Source: Zelopaecilomyces penicillatus
Lineage: Eukaryota; Ascomycota; Sordariomycetes; Hypocreales; Pseudodiploosporaceae
Reading direction: 5' to 3'
Assembly: GCA_005765155.1 (NCBI GenBank)
Contig: VCCP01000002.1
Location: 3,720,001-3,784,000 of the forward strand
Length of the DNA: 64,000 nucleotides
Both the position numbers and the translations under genes were made by a program. The notes beneath the pieces were generated by a model that had not been told where the DNA came from, ran no database searches, and worked only from the letters and a program-made list of their open reading frames with translations. Shown here piece by piece: positions 1-9,667 of the stretch. The number at the start of each line of letters is the position of its first letter. Positions within the stretch are counted from its first letter, which is position 1.

Positions 1-10
1 GGTGACTTAC

Positions 11-826
11 AGCCTGGTGCAAGACAATTCGCCCTAATAATACATACAGTCACGGTTAGACTCGAAAACAAAGCTCTTGATCAAGAGCAGCTGTGGAAGC
101 ACAAAACTCACCGAATGTTCCATTGAGGCAAAACGACGGAAAGATGTCTCATGGCTGACGTCGCCGCAGCCTTGGACTGCCCGTAGGCCCAACCCCCTGG
201 TGCCTTTTTGTTGAAACTGGCAATGGAGGAGATGACTACAACCTGGGACGTCTGTTCCACGTTGCCCTTCTTATTTCCGCCATCCAGAAGTTTGAGAAAA
301 GCCATTGTCGTAAACCACACCGATGCCGTATTGACAGCAAAGGTCTTCACATAGTCATCAAAGTCTACTGAGAAGTTGCTGTTTGCCCACTCTTCCACTG
401 TCGTCTCTGGTGTAACTTGAGGGACCTGAGGTCCACCAATACCCGAGTTGCAGACTAGGAAGTTGAGATATCCGGCATCTTTTTCGACAAATGCCACAGC
501 GTCCTGCAAGCTGCTCTTGGATACCACATCACATTGTATGGGAATCACGTTGGGACCGACAGACTTGGCAGCTTCTTGAAGCACTTCGAGTCGCCGGCCA
601 GCTATGTAAACTTTAGAAGCTCCATTCTTTGCCAAGGCTTTGGCAATCATTAGACCAATACCTATTATACTTCCACGTTAGCATCTGTATAAAGATAATT
701 TAAAAAATCCTGGCTTGAGCTTCAGTTGAACATACCAGTGCCGCCACCTGTGATCAATGCTACAAGTCCGTTTACATTGAAAAGATTGGCTGCCGCGATG
801 GCATCATTGTCTTGTGAGGGAGCCAT
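11..826 (-). CDS. Short-chain dehydrogenase/reductase, 3' end cut by window edge
   Basis: This is a classical NAD(P)-dependent SDR oxidoreductase with an unknown substrate. Exons read 826-736, 661-112 and a 23-nt exon 33-11; the introns are 735-662 and 111-34, and a GTAAGT donor at 10 shows that the gene continues off the left edge. The start MAPSQDND is chosen because it sits just before the Rossmann fold; an in-frame ATG at 913 would add an implausible leader. Visible motifs are the dinucleotide-binding TGGGTGIG, with the last Gly-Ile-Gly restored across intron 1, a CNSG motif, the catalytic Ser region SSIAS, the catalytic YGQSK (Tyr-x-x-x-Lys), and NIRANCLAPG, which joins across intron 2 as in other SDRs. 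It is divergent from BUD22. Family is secure, substrate is not. Confidence 0.88.
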
Positions 827-1275
827 TGCTGCCGAGTGTTGACTATGGTTCAGAAATCGTTGGATCCGTTGTTGGATCTTACAGTAGATACTCTGCAATG
901 CTAAAATTACCAAAACATATATTCCCTCAAAAACCTATCCTCAGGATGCAGATAATGCGCTGAGCGACTTGTAAGACGCTTATTTCAGGTAATCAACCCC
1001 TCATCACTGGATTACATATCTAGGTTGCCTTGGTTGCCCGACTTGCCTTCGCCATTCGCCCCATTAAAGCTCTAACCCCACTATCGTCATTGGCATAGTG
1101 GCGCACCGGACAAGCAATTCGCACTGTATCATTCACCCGGGTCCTCACCTGCCCAATATTGAATTTGTACAGTGTCTGGTACCCAATTCATACTTCGTTG
1201 CATTCCTCCAATAGTGAGCTACGAAGTTTTGACAGGCATTAAATCGCAAATCTCAATCATCAAAATATATCCAAA
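827..1275. promoter_or_regulatory. Divergent intergenic region, SDR / BUD22
   Basis: This 449-bp spacer separates two head-to-head genes and should hold both promoters. An inverted CCAAT box (ATTGG) lies near 1089. No RNA gene or convincing small ORF is seen. Confidence 0.4.
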
Positions 1276-2929
1276 ATGCCGAAACGAAAGCGCTCCGTGG
1301 AGTCTACAGTACAAAACAAGCTTGAAAAATACAGAATCGACATTTTTCGGGCGCTAAGTTCCGCCAAAGCGTTTGAGCGAAAGCGCTTCAGCACAAGACT
1401 ACGCGAAGAAGACATTACCGCCGAAAAAAAAGCACGATTAGAACGAGAATTCAAAGTTTTGAAGGTGTGTGCCGCCCAGCGCGTCTCTTTTGGTTTCCTA
1501 TACCTCCAATAAATAAACCATGCTGAATATGAACTTGTCAACGTCTTAGGCTCTCGATCTCCGCCAAACTGCCCGAAACCACCTGCATTCAAACTTACTC
1601 AAAATTAAAGCAGTTGAGACCTCCAACGACCTTCCCGAGGAGCTCCGAGCCGGCATCCACAGGCCCGCCCTTTCCGAAGAGGAGATAACGCTACAAAACA
1701 ATGTTATAAGCGTGCTTTGCAATACAGGACTCGCTAGGCAAGCCTCGGATCGGGCTGTTGCTGATATTTGCGAGACACTCGGCGTGGCTGTCCCAACAAA
1801 GTCAAGGAGAGTTAGGAAGCCCAAGCCACAAGATACAGAGGAGCAAGCTTCCGATAGGGAGTCATCCCCACCAGTTGAGGGAAAGCCAAAGAAAAGAAAT
1901 TCTAAACCCGTGGATGAGGAGGACGAGTCCGAATTCGAGGGCTTCGAATCAGATGTGGACAAGCCGAGATCAACGATTGAAGAAGCCGATGCTGGCGAGG
2001 AAGACTCCGATGAGGAGGCTGCATTTTCAAAATATGATCATTTACTAGGTGGCTCATCAGATGAAGACGATGACGAGTTTGACAACGCTGAGGAGTCCGA
2101 GGGTGAAAACGTGGCGAATCCCAATGACGAAAGCGCATTCTCCAAGTTCAATCTTCGCTTGGGTGGCTCTTCAGACGAAGAGGAAGAGTTTGACGAAGCT
2201 TTACTAGAGAAGTATAGGGGAAGAGAAAAGGTCAACTTGGACGACATCTCGTTATCTGGATCAGCATCAGATGTTGGGTCCGACATAGAATCTCCCTCAT
2301 CATCACGCTCGTCATCACCACAGCCACCGAAACCAACACAGAAAACAAAACCGAATGTCGTGAAGGAGGAGCCAAAGGGAAAGAGGAAGGAAGAATCAGA
2401 AAACCCCAAAAAGGAAGAGAAGGGGAAAAAAGAAAAGAAAGAGAAGAAAGAGAAGAAACCTGCAAAAACAAGCAGACCAGGAGAATCCACATTTCTACCC
2501 AGCCTCATGGGTGGCTACATTTCCGGCTCAGAATCCGCATCCGACATTGACGAACCGCCGCAGAAGAAGCGTCGTGGCCAACGGGCTCGACAAGCCATTT
2601 GGGAAAAGAAGTATGGAGCAAGTGCCAAGCATCTTCAGAAGCAGGCTACCCAGGGTGGCAAAGATGACGGCTGGGACATGCGCCGTGGAGCTGTCGGGGC
2701 CGACGACAGAGGTAAAGGGAAGCCATGGGGCCGCGGAGGCCGAGGTCAACCAGGGAGAAATGACCACAGCGATGCGCCAGCCCGTGGAGGAGATAGGAGG
2801 CAGGTTGACCCGAAGCCTACGAAGAAGGATGACGAAGGCACGCTGCATCCTAGTTGGGAAGCTAAGAAGGCGGCGAAAGAGGCTCAGAAAAGTATTGCGT
2901 TCTCAGGCCACAAAGTCGTGTTCGATTAG
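1276..2929 (+). CDS. BUD22: BUD22-family ribosome biogenesis protein
   Basis: Two exons, 1276-1464 and 1550-2929, give a 522-residue protein; the 85-nt intron has a GTGTGT donor and TTAG acceptor. The N-terminus is basic and helical. The middle is acidic and Ser-rich, with two similar stretches (SKYDHLLGGSSDE and SKFNLRLGGSSDE), followed by a Lys/Glu tract and an RG-rich region. The C-terminus LHPSWEAKKAAKEAQKS, ending SGHKVVFD, is the signature by which Bud22/SRFBP1 proteins are recognised. In yeast Bud22 is a nucleolar factor of the SSU processome needed for 18S rRNA maturation; that role is carried over by homology. The ATG at 1276 is preferred because it opens the conserved basic N-terminus. 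Confidence 0.88.
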
Positions 2930-3469
2930 AAGGACAGGCTTTTCAATTTATCTATATTTCATTATTTGATGCCGCATTCACTGGCTGCCTGTGATCTATT
3001 AGCACTTTACTAGCACCACCAGTTCAGAGTTCAGGTCAAACCCGATACCCTTTAACTTCTGTTTTTTCCTCCTCCTCTGATGGTCTTCCGGTCTCACGCA
3101 GCTACAAGCAGGAGCTAGCTGGCATCAATCGTGTTTATTTCCCTCCTTCCAACCGTTTGTCTTGATTTTAGAAGGAGTTGTTACCAGCCATTGCCTTGTC
3201 TTTGTCACCATGTATGTCAGCCCAGCCTTGTCTCTCCCCTCTTTCCACATACTTCTTATCATCTCAGCATCCTAATTTTGGCGTTGGCCTTGTATGAACA
3301 AATCGAAATACCTATCATAACGTTACTCCATCCTCCTCCTCTCGCAGTGAGTTGGGACGAAACCTGCGCGTGCGTCGGCACTTTGGCTGTTCCAATCCAC
3401 CTCGAGGAGGACAGACCGAGACTCCATCTTTTCTCTACCTTTGGATCGGCCCCAAACCAAGCCAACGCC
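2930..3469. other. Intergenic, pyrimidine-rich leader
   Basis: This stretch contains the BUD22 3' end and the likely 5' leader of the next gene, rich in C/T tracts. The downstream reading frame stays open back to about 3131 but has no ATG before 3470, so this part is treated as untranslated. Confidence 0.4.
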
Positions 3470-5848
3470 ATGCAGAGAAGAACAACGTACAATGACAACG
3501 TCAAGTCACCCAAAATCACAAATCCACAAAAGCGCCACCACTCAGATGCCTTTGCTCACAATATCAGCAGGGCCTGCCCTACCATAGGGAGCGAATGGAA
3601 TCATCATGGCTGCATCTCGAAAGCCCATGAAGATGGGGAAGTGTCCGAGCGATCATACCTCGGTAGGACTGCCCAAGAGGGGTGTCCATCAATTCTGAGC
3701 TGTGCAGTCGACCCCAAGTTGGAGGAAATTCCCACCTTCTGTCCAAACAACCTGAACAGAGCCTCGACAAACGAGGAAGACAACCCAGCGAATACATACC
3801 GGGCACAGATCCCACAGGGTGTTTGCGTCGCCAACAAGGGCCAGTATGTTAAGTCAGTTCGACCAGCCAAGCCCCACTTCGTCTCTAGAAAGAGCTGTCC
3901 GACTTTATATTCGAGAGTTTCGTTTGAGGGCGTCAGTCATGATACATCTATTCCACCTAGCAATATGCTTTACAGTGTCTCCAATGCCTCACGCAAGAAA
4001 GAGAGCATATCTCGCCTTCTGCATGCCACTACCGGCTTTCACAATCAACCATCTCACAACTCCACTGGCTCTCCTAATACAAATGAATCAACATCCTACT
4101 ATATATTCAGTCCCGGCCGCTTTGACTCAGCTCATTACGTCTATAGACACAAGGAGGATCATAATGAGGGTAACGTTTTGTTTGACAGTGTTCCTGTAAC
4201 CTTTGGGCGTTCTCAATCTGGCCACCGCGGGTATTTTATCGCCATTTCTAACAATGATGACTCACGAAATCACAATCACGATCGAGCCTCATCTTGGCCA
4301 TTGCAACCTATGGAACAGTGCACACGCAAATCAGTACCAGCAGTGATTCTACCTATCAATCGTGCAAGACTAGGCCAAGGGTCCATTTGCCAGAGACATC
4401 TGGTTTCCGAGCGTGGTTTTCGAACGGGTGCCTATGGGATACTTCCAAGCCATGTCTTTAGAAAAGAAGAGGTTCAGTTATTGACCAACAATGTTTATTC
4501 TCGTTTTCTCAGAAGTCGTTCACGATACGAATCTTGTTATTCTACTTACCCGACTAAAATTCAAGGCTCCAGGCTGACAGAGATCAAGTCTATGAACAAG
4601 GAGGTAATACGAGAACTAGTTGAAATGACACTTTACGAAACCAGCAGAATCACAAGTCGAAGGGCAGGCGAGAACTCCACAGAAATTCTAGATTTACTGG
4701 CGTTTGACAAGCAGAGCAACTCCATCAGACCACGACCATCGGTGGCAATTGATCCGGCAACTACTATCAGCATACCTAGACCATCATTTTCAGGCTTGGG
4801 TTCCCAAAATAGCCAGTCGGTGACAAACAGTTGGGGAACGCTTCAGTCGACGACATCCACGGTCGTTTCCAGGCAAAGTATCACTGAGATTACCTGGGTC
4901 GAGAACGGTGGCAAAATCGGAGGCCGCAGGAGTTCCTCTCTTAGTTCGGACAGTACTTCGGCAACCCTCCAAACCTCATGGTCTCAATCTTCTCCGAAAG
5001 GCACCTCCTTCCATGTGGAAGCAGAAGCTATTCGGGGCTCACTTGATTGGTTCTCCAGTCCATTGAGGCCAACTTATGGGGAGAAGCGAAATAGCTCCAT
5101 GCAATCCGGGAAAATGGTTATCGCATCACAAATCACGTCGTTTCCTCAGCTCCGCTCTCGACACTGCACTAACGATTGGATAAAGCCCCCTGCTAAAGTA
5201 GATGAGCCCAATGAGTCGATTGCAAACAACTTGTACCTTCAAGGTGTTGATGCACACTGCGGTGGTAATAGTAATCCTGCATTTCTTGATTTGGGTATGC
5301 AAGAAAAGCTCAAGGAGCCGTGGTCCTGTAATCTTTCCCTACTCAACGATGGACCTGGCCATTCCACTGAGGAGATCTGGCAAGGACATGACCTTTCGGA
5401 TGATTCTCCGGTGATTACTGCTAAGAATGATGCAGGAGTTTCCATTGGTAAAACAGCTCATCGCCATCATAGTGTAGACTTGATTGACGCTTCTGTTGAC
5501 TCAAATAACGGCTTCTTTCCCAGTATACTGAACAAGATCCGTCAAAGCAGTCAAAGAGTCATGTATCCCCTGTTTAATGCGCAAAACTTCGAAAGCCTAG
5601 TGATATCAACCCCCCACAGCTTTCCAGTGGATAGCGCACAGGCGCAAAGTGAACTGGGATTGAGGCATGGTTGCGAAAGGGGAAATATGTCAAGGCTATC
5701 AGACTTCGACATGGCCGGGACATACAGGGCAGTCGCTCGAGGGAGGAGGATTGAGAAGCGCAGGCGAAAGACTTGTTCTGAGGACAATCGGCCTCATATT
5801 TATGAGAATGACTTGGACAATCTCAAAAGTAACTTTGGCGCATGTTGA
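3470..5848 (+). CDS. Large protein of unknown function (792 aa)
   Basis: A single uninterrupted frame of 793 codons makes a real gene very likely, but no domain is recognised. The first in-frame ATG is at 3470 (MQRRTTYNDN). The product is hydrophilic, Ser/Thr/Asn/His-rich and probably largely disordered, with no signal peptide and no membrane segment. A short stretch around EIKSMNKEVIRELVEM could form a helix. The C-terminal part is basic (GRRIEKRRRK), which could serve as a nuclear signal. Ser-rich patches such as RRSSSLSSDS are possible phosphorylation sites. It is flanked by BUD22 in the same direction and a tRNA on the other strand. Function is unknown. Confidence 0.7.
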   Translation: MQRRTTYNDNVKSPKITNPQKRHHSDAFAHNISRACPTIGSEWNHHGCISKAHEDGEVSERSYLGRTAQEGCPSILSCAVDPKLEEIPTFCPNNLNRASTNEEDNPANTYRAQIPQGVCVANKGQYVKSVRPAKPHFVSRKSCPTLYSRVSFEGVSHDTSIPPSNMLYSVSNASRKKESISRLLHATTGFHNQPSHNSTGSPNTNESTSYYIFSPGRFDSAHYVYRHKEDHNEGNVLFDSVPVTFGRSQSGHRGYFIAISNNDDSRNHNHDRASSWPLQPMEQCTRKSVPAVILPINRARLGQGSICQRHLVSERGFRTGAYGILPSHVFRKEEVQLLTNNVYSRFLRSRSRYESCYSTYPTKIQGSRLTEIKSMNKEVIRELVEMTLYETSRITSRRAGENSTEILDLLAFDKQSNSIRPRPSVAIDPATTISIPRPSFSGLGSQNSQSVTNSWGTLQSTTSTVVSRQSITEITWVENGGKIGGRRSSSLSSDSTSATLQTSWSQSSPKGTSFHVEAEAIRGSLDWFSSPLRPTYGEKRNSSMQSGKMVIASQITSFPQLRSRHCTNDWIKPPAKVDEPNESIANNLYLQGVDAHCGGNSNPAFLDLGMQEKLKEPWSCNLSLLNDGPGHSTEEIWQGHDLSDDSPVITAKNDAGVSIGKTAHRHHSVDLIDASVDSNNGFFPSILNKIRQSSQRVMYPLFNAQNFESLVISTPHSFPVDSAQAQSELGLRHGCERGNMSRLSDFDMAGTYRAVARGRRIEKRRRKTCSEDNRPHIYENDLDNLKSNFGAC

Positions 5849-6434
5849 ACGAGGCCAGGACTCAATTGGAGCCAATGCGCAATCTAAACTCCTATAGAGC
5901 AACCCTATGAAATCACCAAGTAAGATTGTCAGTCAAACGCAGTGAAGTGACCCCATGAAATTTGCGGCTTCGCAATTCTACACTATGAACGAAATTGTGT
6001 GGCTTTTAAATGATATTGTTCATCCGAAATGCTTCTCACGCGCATATGCTGTCCCCTCGGGATTCTGTAAAACGAAGTGATTGAGAGATCCAGATGAGAC
6101 AAGGAAGAAGGAGTAGCAGAAAAGGTGGTAGGAGAAATACTAAGCAACCTATTTATGATAAATCATAGGCCCTGCAGAAAATAGTGTTATCAGCCCTGGT
6201 TGTACAACGCTGCCCAAGCTTTAATTCGCATTTTATAGTCGCTATTCCCCTTGATCTGGTAGTTTGCAAATGGCTCGATGCTAGTCAGATATTACAGGTT
6301 GCATTGTGAAGAGTGTATAAATGCTACGAAACAAGACGGCCTTGCGCCAAACCCCAAAACAAAACAAAAAGATCTGACCCAGAATCAGAGTAGTAGCAAG
6401 TGAAATAGAGAATGGAAAAAGAGATAAAAATGGC
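5849..6434. other. Intergenic, nothing recognised
   Basis: This AT-rich spacer holds the 3' end of the preceding gene and an A-rich stretch (6360-6430) just beyond the 3' end of the minus-strand tRNA. No gene or structured element is seen. Confidence 0.4.
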
Positions 6435-6439
6435 AAAAA
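6435..6439 (-). terminator. Pol III terminator of tRNA-Ala(CGC)
   Basis: A run of five T on the minus strand starts four bases after the discriminator base of the tRNA, a usual position for RNA polymerase III termination. A second T5 run follows at 6426-6430. Confidence 0.7.
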
Positions 6440-6442
6440 CAA

Positions 6443-6535
6443 TGGACGAGCGGGGAATTGAACCCCGGACCTTCAGCAAGACGCGATTATTTCGATTAAT
6501 GCGAAGCAGACGCCATACCCCTAGACCACACGCCC
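6443..6535 (-). tRNA. tRNA-Ala (anticodon CGC) with 21-nt anticodon-loop intron
   Basis: Read on the minus strand, the 93-nt gene folds as a cloverleaf of 72 nt once a 21-nt intron (6499-6479) is removed after position 37. The anticodon loop becomes TTCGCAT with anticodon CGC at 6503-6501. The intron contains GCG, complementary to the anticodon, as in many eukaryotic pre-tRNAs. The acceptor carries the G3:T70 pair and discriminator A73 that specify alanine, and the T-arm loop is TTCAATT. Two stem positions are T-T mismatches (acceptor 6:67 and anticodon stem 29:41), which is unusual for a working tRNA. It probably decodes the rare Ala codon GCG, but decay cannot be excluded. Confidence 0.85.
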
Positions 6536-7095
6536 GATTTAGATGCCAGATCTACAAATAGGTTTGACTATATTCCCCACCCGTGCAGCAGTCAAAGAAC
6601 GAGATATTGATGATTTCCAATTAGTGTGCATGATGTAAAGCTCAATTATACTCTATTGAATTATATTTATGTATTGACCTGATAAAATTGGGAAGGTTGG
6701 TTGCAGGTGCAGACATTTCTGTTTTAGTCTTTTAATTACGACTGGATATGACTTCCCATACATCAACACAATCATGCAAGTTGAGATGATCGAAATAAAT
6801 TGCCTGAGCAGCTCTCCCCGCGCAATGTCGGAACTTCCATAAACCAAAGTAAAACAGATCATGAAAAAAAGGCAAAAGGATAGCTAATTGTCTTTACTTT
6901 CGTTGCATAGGCAAATCGCTCACTAGTGTGGATATCATTTACAGGGTAACCGATGGTAATGGAGCCTTGGAGGGCATATTCACCAAATAAGCCAAAAAGT
7001 GATTGAAACGGCGCTGACGGTCTAATTGCTTATGCGTTTGAAGGTATTACCTGCTATGCGTCTGCATGCGTAAAATAAGTCTAAGTAAAAGGTCG
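6536..7095. other. Intergenic, AT-rich
   Basis: This stretch lies upstream of the tRNA on the minus strand and downstream of the NOP8-like gene. It is AT-rich. A 69-codon minus-strand frame (6653-6862) has no coding character. Nothing else is seen. Confidence 0.4.
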
Positions 7096-8799
7096 TTACA
7101 CAGCCTTGGATGCTCGTGCCTTATTTTCCCGATGTCTCTTCTCCTTGGCTGCCGTCTTCCGTCGGCTCATCCATGAACGATTCAACTCTCTTCGATTCTC
7201 CCAAAACCACTTCTGGAAATCACTCGAGGCTAGCTGCCCCTGAGACGGCTGTTCCTCAGCCCCCTCGTCTGCATCTCCTCCCATGTCAACATCCCCTACT
7301 TCCTCCATATCCTCATCAATAGCTTCTGACGCTGACCAAAAATTATGCACGCGTGATGGGTGCGCTGTATCTGGCGTTGGAGCTGCACTTCGTACATTTC
7401 GCCACTCCATATCCTGACGTGTAAAGGGGGTCATGGGTACTATGGTGGACAGTTGATCCGTCTCCTCATCCTCGACATCACCTCCCCCGAAAAAGCTAAA
7501 CGCCTCCGTTTTGGGACCTGGTGTTTGGAGAGCCTCGCCGCTAGACTGTGGCCGTTTGTACAGAGCTTCCAAAGGATGCACCTCAGTTTTGGTGGCTGAC
7601 GGTGTTGAAGGTTGTGGAATATTGACGGATAAGTTCTTGGAAGAACTAGAGGACGAAGGCCTTGGGCTGCTCTCCTTGGTAACGGGCGGTGGAGTCGCGT
7701 GTTTAGTTTGTTTCGAATGACTTTTTGTTTTAGAGTCCTTGGTACCAACATCTTCATCGCTCTCACTGCTACTGGTGTCGCTCTCAATGTCGTCATCTTC
7801 CTGTTCTTTTGATGCTTTCGGTTGCACTTGAGCTGCCGCCTCTACATCGGAATCCTCATCTGATGAGGTGTCGTCGGATGATGTGCCACTGCTGCTTGTG
7901 CTATCATCATCTTCAACCTCGATAACTGGCTTCGGTTTGACCCCTTTTTTTCGTCGGTTGGATGTTGAATCAGGGAGTCTGGGTTCAATGGCCTCCACAA
8001 CCTCGCCACTCTCGTCTACCCACCCCTTCCCTTCCACGAACTCCGTTGCTGATTTGATATCGGAAGTTGTCGCCATATTCTTTAGAAAGCTCGGAAACTT
8101 GGTTGTCTTTTCGAATTCATGAACCGTTACCTCACGAGCGCTGCCCTTCTTCTTCTTCCTCTTCTGCGCGACCAATTCCTCGGCTGACAGATTTCCCAGA
8201 GCACTGGGAGGGAGCTTCGTCTTTAGCAAGCACTCTTCTCCCTCTGTGTACTTGGACTTGAGTCGCTTCCTCTTTTGTTTCTCCTTGTCCTTGCTGTCCT
8301 TTGTCCTGTCCTTCTTGGTCTTTTTCTTTTGTTCGGTAGGAGACTCTGTCCAGCCTCGTTTCACCTTGCGATCCTTGATTGTGACGCCTTCAAGGACCTC
8401 GGTATCTCTCTTTCGCTTCTTTGATCGACCAAGTCCCTCCTCATTGCGTCTTTTCTTCTTCACTTGTACCTCCTCCTCCCCACTCGGTTCTGGCCGCTCC
8501 TCCGGCCGTGCTTTTTCGATGCGCATTTTGCTGCCCCTCAACACCGTCCCATTGAGCTTGTTCTTGAGCTTTTCGGCGTCCGCCTGAGGCAATTCGACAA
8601 AGCCGTATCGCTTCTCTGGAAATGTCTCGATGTTGTGGTATGAAATGTTGCGAGCGCTGGGCAGAATACTGGCAGAGATGACAATCTTCAGAAGATCTGC
8701 GTCTAAAGGCGTAATGTGCAGGCGAACAAAGCCGTCACTGGAAGCTGTTGTTTCCTTTGGTGTATTCACTGGCGGCTGAGGCACGTCTTCTACAGGCAT
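7096..8799 (-). CDS. RRM-containing nucleolar-type protein, NOP8/NOL8-like
   Basis: One exon encodes 567 residues. Residues about 22-100 look like an RNA recognition motif: FVRLHITPLDADLL, then an RNP1-like KRYGFVELP, then LNGTVLRGSKMRIEKARPE. A long Lys/Arg/Glu-rich region follows, then acidic Ser/Asp tracts (DDDSTSSSGTSSDDTSSD). The conserved-looking C-terminus is SSDFQKWFWENRRELNRSW plus a basic tail. This order, an N-terminal RRM followed by charged disorder and a short Trp-rich C-terminal motif, matches fungal Nop8/NOL8-type proteins, which act in 60S subunit biogenesis in the nucleolus. The exact orthology is inferred. The start at 8799 is the first ATG and leads directly into the RRM. 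A tRNA-Ala lies 257 bp upstream on the opposite strand. Confidence 0.72.
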   Translation of the reverse strand: MPVEDVPQPPVNTPKETTASSDGFVRLHITPLDADLLKIVISASILPSARNISYHNIETFPEKRYGFVELPQADAEKLKNKLNGTVLRGSKMRIEKARPEERPEPSGEEEVQVKKKRRNEEGLGRSKKRKRDTEVLEGVTIKDRKVKRGWTESPTEQKKKTKKDRTKDSKDKEKQKRKRLKSKYTEGEECLLKTKLPPSALGNLSAEELVAQKRKKKKGSAREVTVHEFEKTTKFPSFLKNMATTSDIKSATEFVEGKGWVDESGEVVEAIEPRLPDSTSNRRKKGVKPKPVIEVEDDDSTSSSGTSSDDTSSDEDSDVEAAAQVQPKASKEQEDDDIESDTSSSESDEDVGTKDSKTKSHSKQTKHATPPPVTKESSPRPSSSSSSKNLSVNIPQPSTPSATKTEVHPLEALYKRPQSSGEALQTPGPKTEAFSFFGGGDVEDEETDQLSTIVPMTPFTRQDMEWRNVRSAAPTPDTAHPSRVHNFWSASEAIDEDMEEVGDVDMGGDADEGAEEQPSQGQLASSDFQKWFWENRRELNRSWMSRRKTAAKEKRHRENKARASKAV

Positions 8800-9056
8800 T
8801 TCTGGCGGTGCACTGATTTGTGCAGCTTTCGCGACGCAAATTGACGCCGTTACTACAATGCGAACTGGGTTGCAAAGTCGGCCAGGGTCTTGGGGACTTT
8901 TTTTTGGCAGGCGTGATTGGGGTGCCAGGGTCCTCAGGGTCTTCGTTGTTCCGGCGTCTCCAACAGCTGCTGAGGCGGTACTTCCAGTGGCTGCAATGCG
9001 CTATCGCTCCTCTGCCTTGATGGTTGACATATGCGCCAGCCAGCACCAATCAGCAT

Positions 9057-9215
9057 GGGCGGATGGTTTAGTGGTGTAAGCATCTCGCCTCCAATTCTCA
9101 TGATTTCGCATTTTCCTAACATTGCTCTTCAATAGATAATTCTCCCTTAGCAAGATCATGCCTTTGGTGGATCACAGTGTGGGAGAGGTCCAGGGTTCGA
9201 TTCCCTGTTCGTCCA
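9057..9215 (+). tRNA. tRNA-Ala (anticodon AGC) with a spliceosome-type insertion in the D-loop and an anticodon-loop intron
   Basis: Three segments, 9057-9075, 9136-9152 and 9180-9215, join into a 72-nt cloverleaf. The acceptor GGGCGGA/TTCGTCC pairs at all seven positions and includes the alanine identity pair G3:T70; the discriminator is A. The anticodon stem CTCCC/GGGAG is perfect, the loop is TTAGCAT with anticodon AGC at 9149-9151, and the T-arm is CAGGG-TTCGATT-CCCTG. The A box (about 9064-9075) and B box (about 9194-9204) are intact and flank the first insertion. A 27-nt intron (9153-9179) lies after position 37, the normal place. A further 60 nt (9076-9135) interrupts the D-loop and has spliceosomal signals. 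A T7 run at 9241 can end Pol III transcription. It may be functional only if both inserts are removed; otherwise it is a disrupted copy. Confidence 0.87.
9076..9135 (+). other. Spliceosomal-type intron inside the tRNA-Ala D-loop
   Basis: The 60-nt insert begins GTAAGC, has the branch-site consensus CTAAC at 9116-9120 after a TTTT run, and ends in AATAG. The distance from the branch A to the 3' end is 16 nt. The same signals define the protein-gene introns in this window. Removing it exactly restores the D-arm as GTTTAGTGGTATAAT. It sits between the A and B boxes, so the internal Pol III promoter is not broken. Confidence 0.7.
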
Positions 9216-9667
9216 TCCAAGTATTCATCCACTTGATATCTTTTTTTCTTCTTGGTGGGCCTTTTTTCATTGTACGGGGACACGTCCACAAAGTACATTG
9301 GACTTGAGAGTGCCGCAATTGTTTGAAGAGAAAGCACAACAATCCGCAGGCAAGGTGTGGGCGTCTTTTTTTTATTTCTTATAAATAAAAAGATAAAATC
9401 CTGTATCATCATTGATATGGGAGGTTTGTAAACTCCAAAGGAGGAAAGGCATAATACTTTCGCATCTACCCATCTACATACACTCCCTGAAACCCCGAAT
9501 AGACCATGGGACATGTGCTTTAACAATAATAATACAGTTTTCATTTCGTACAGTGACATCCAGCTCGTAACTATAAAGTACAGGTAAACCTTATTAATCC
9601 AGAGGGGAGAAGAAAAGAAGAATAAGACGCCGCGTTATACCATGGGTACTCTGTGTCTCATGGCCCC
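9216..9667. other. Intergenic between tRNA-Ala and heme lyase 3' end
   Basis: Apart from the Pol III terminator and a further T-rich stretch (9366-9380), nothing is recognised. A 147-codon minus-strand frame here (9116-9559) runs through the tRNA and is rejected. Confidence 0.4.
9241..9247 (+). terminator. Pol III terminator of tRNA-Ala(AGC)
   Basis: A T7 run lies 26 nt after the tRNA 3' end, with a second T6 run at 9262-9267. Both are of the length normally recognised by RNA polymerase III. Confidence 0.6.

Noticed and set aside
9076..9110. Reading the start of the tRNA insert as a normal D-arm and anticodon arm
   Set aside because: GTTT can pair with AAGC in the insert, but no anticodon stem follows; only removal of the whole 60 nt gives a full cloverleaf.
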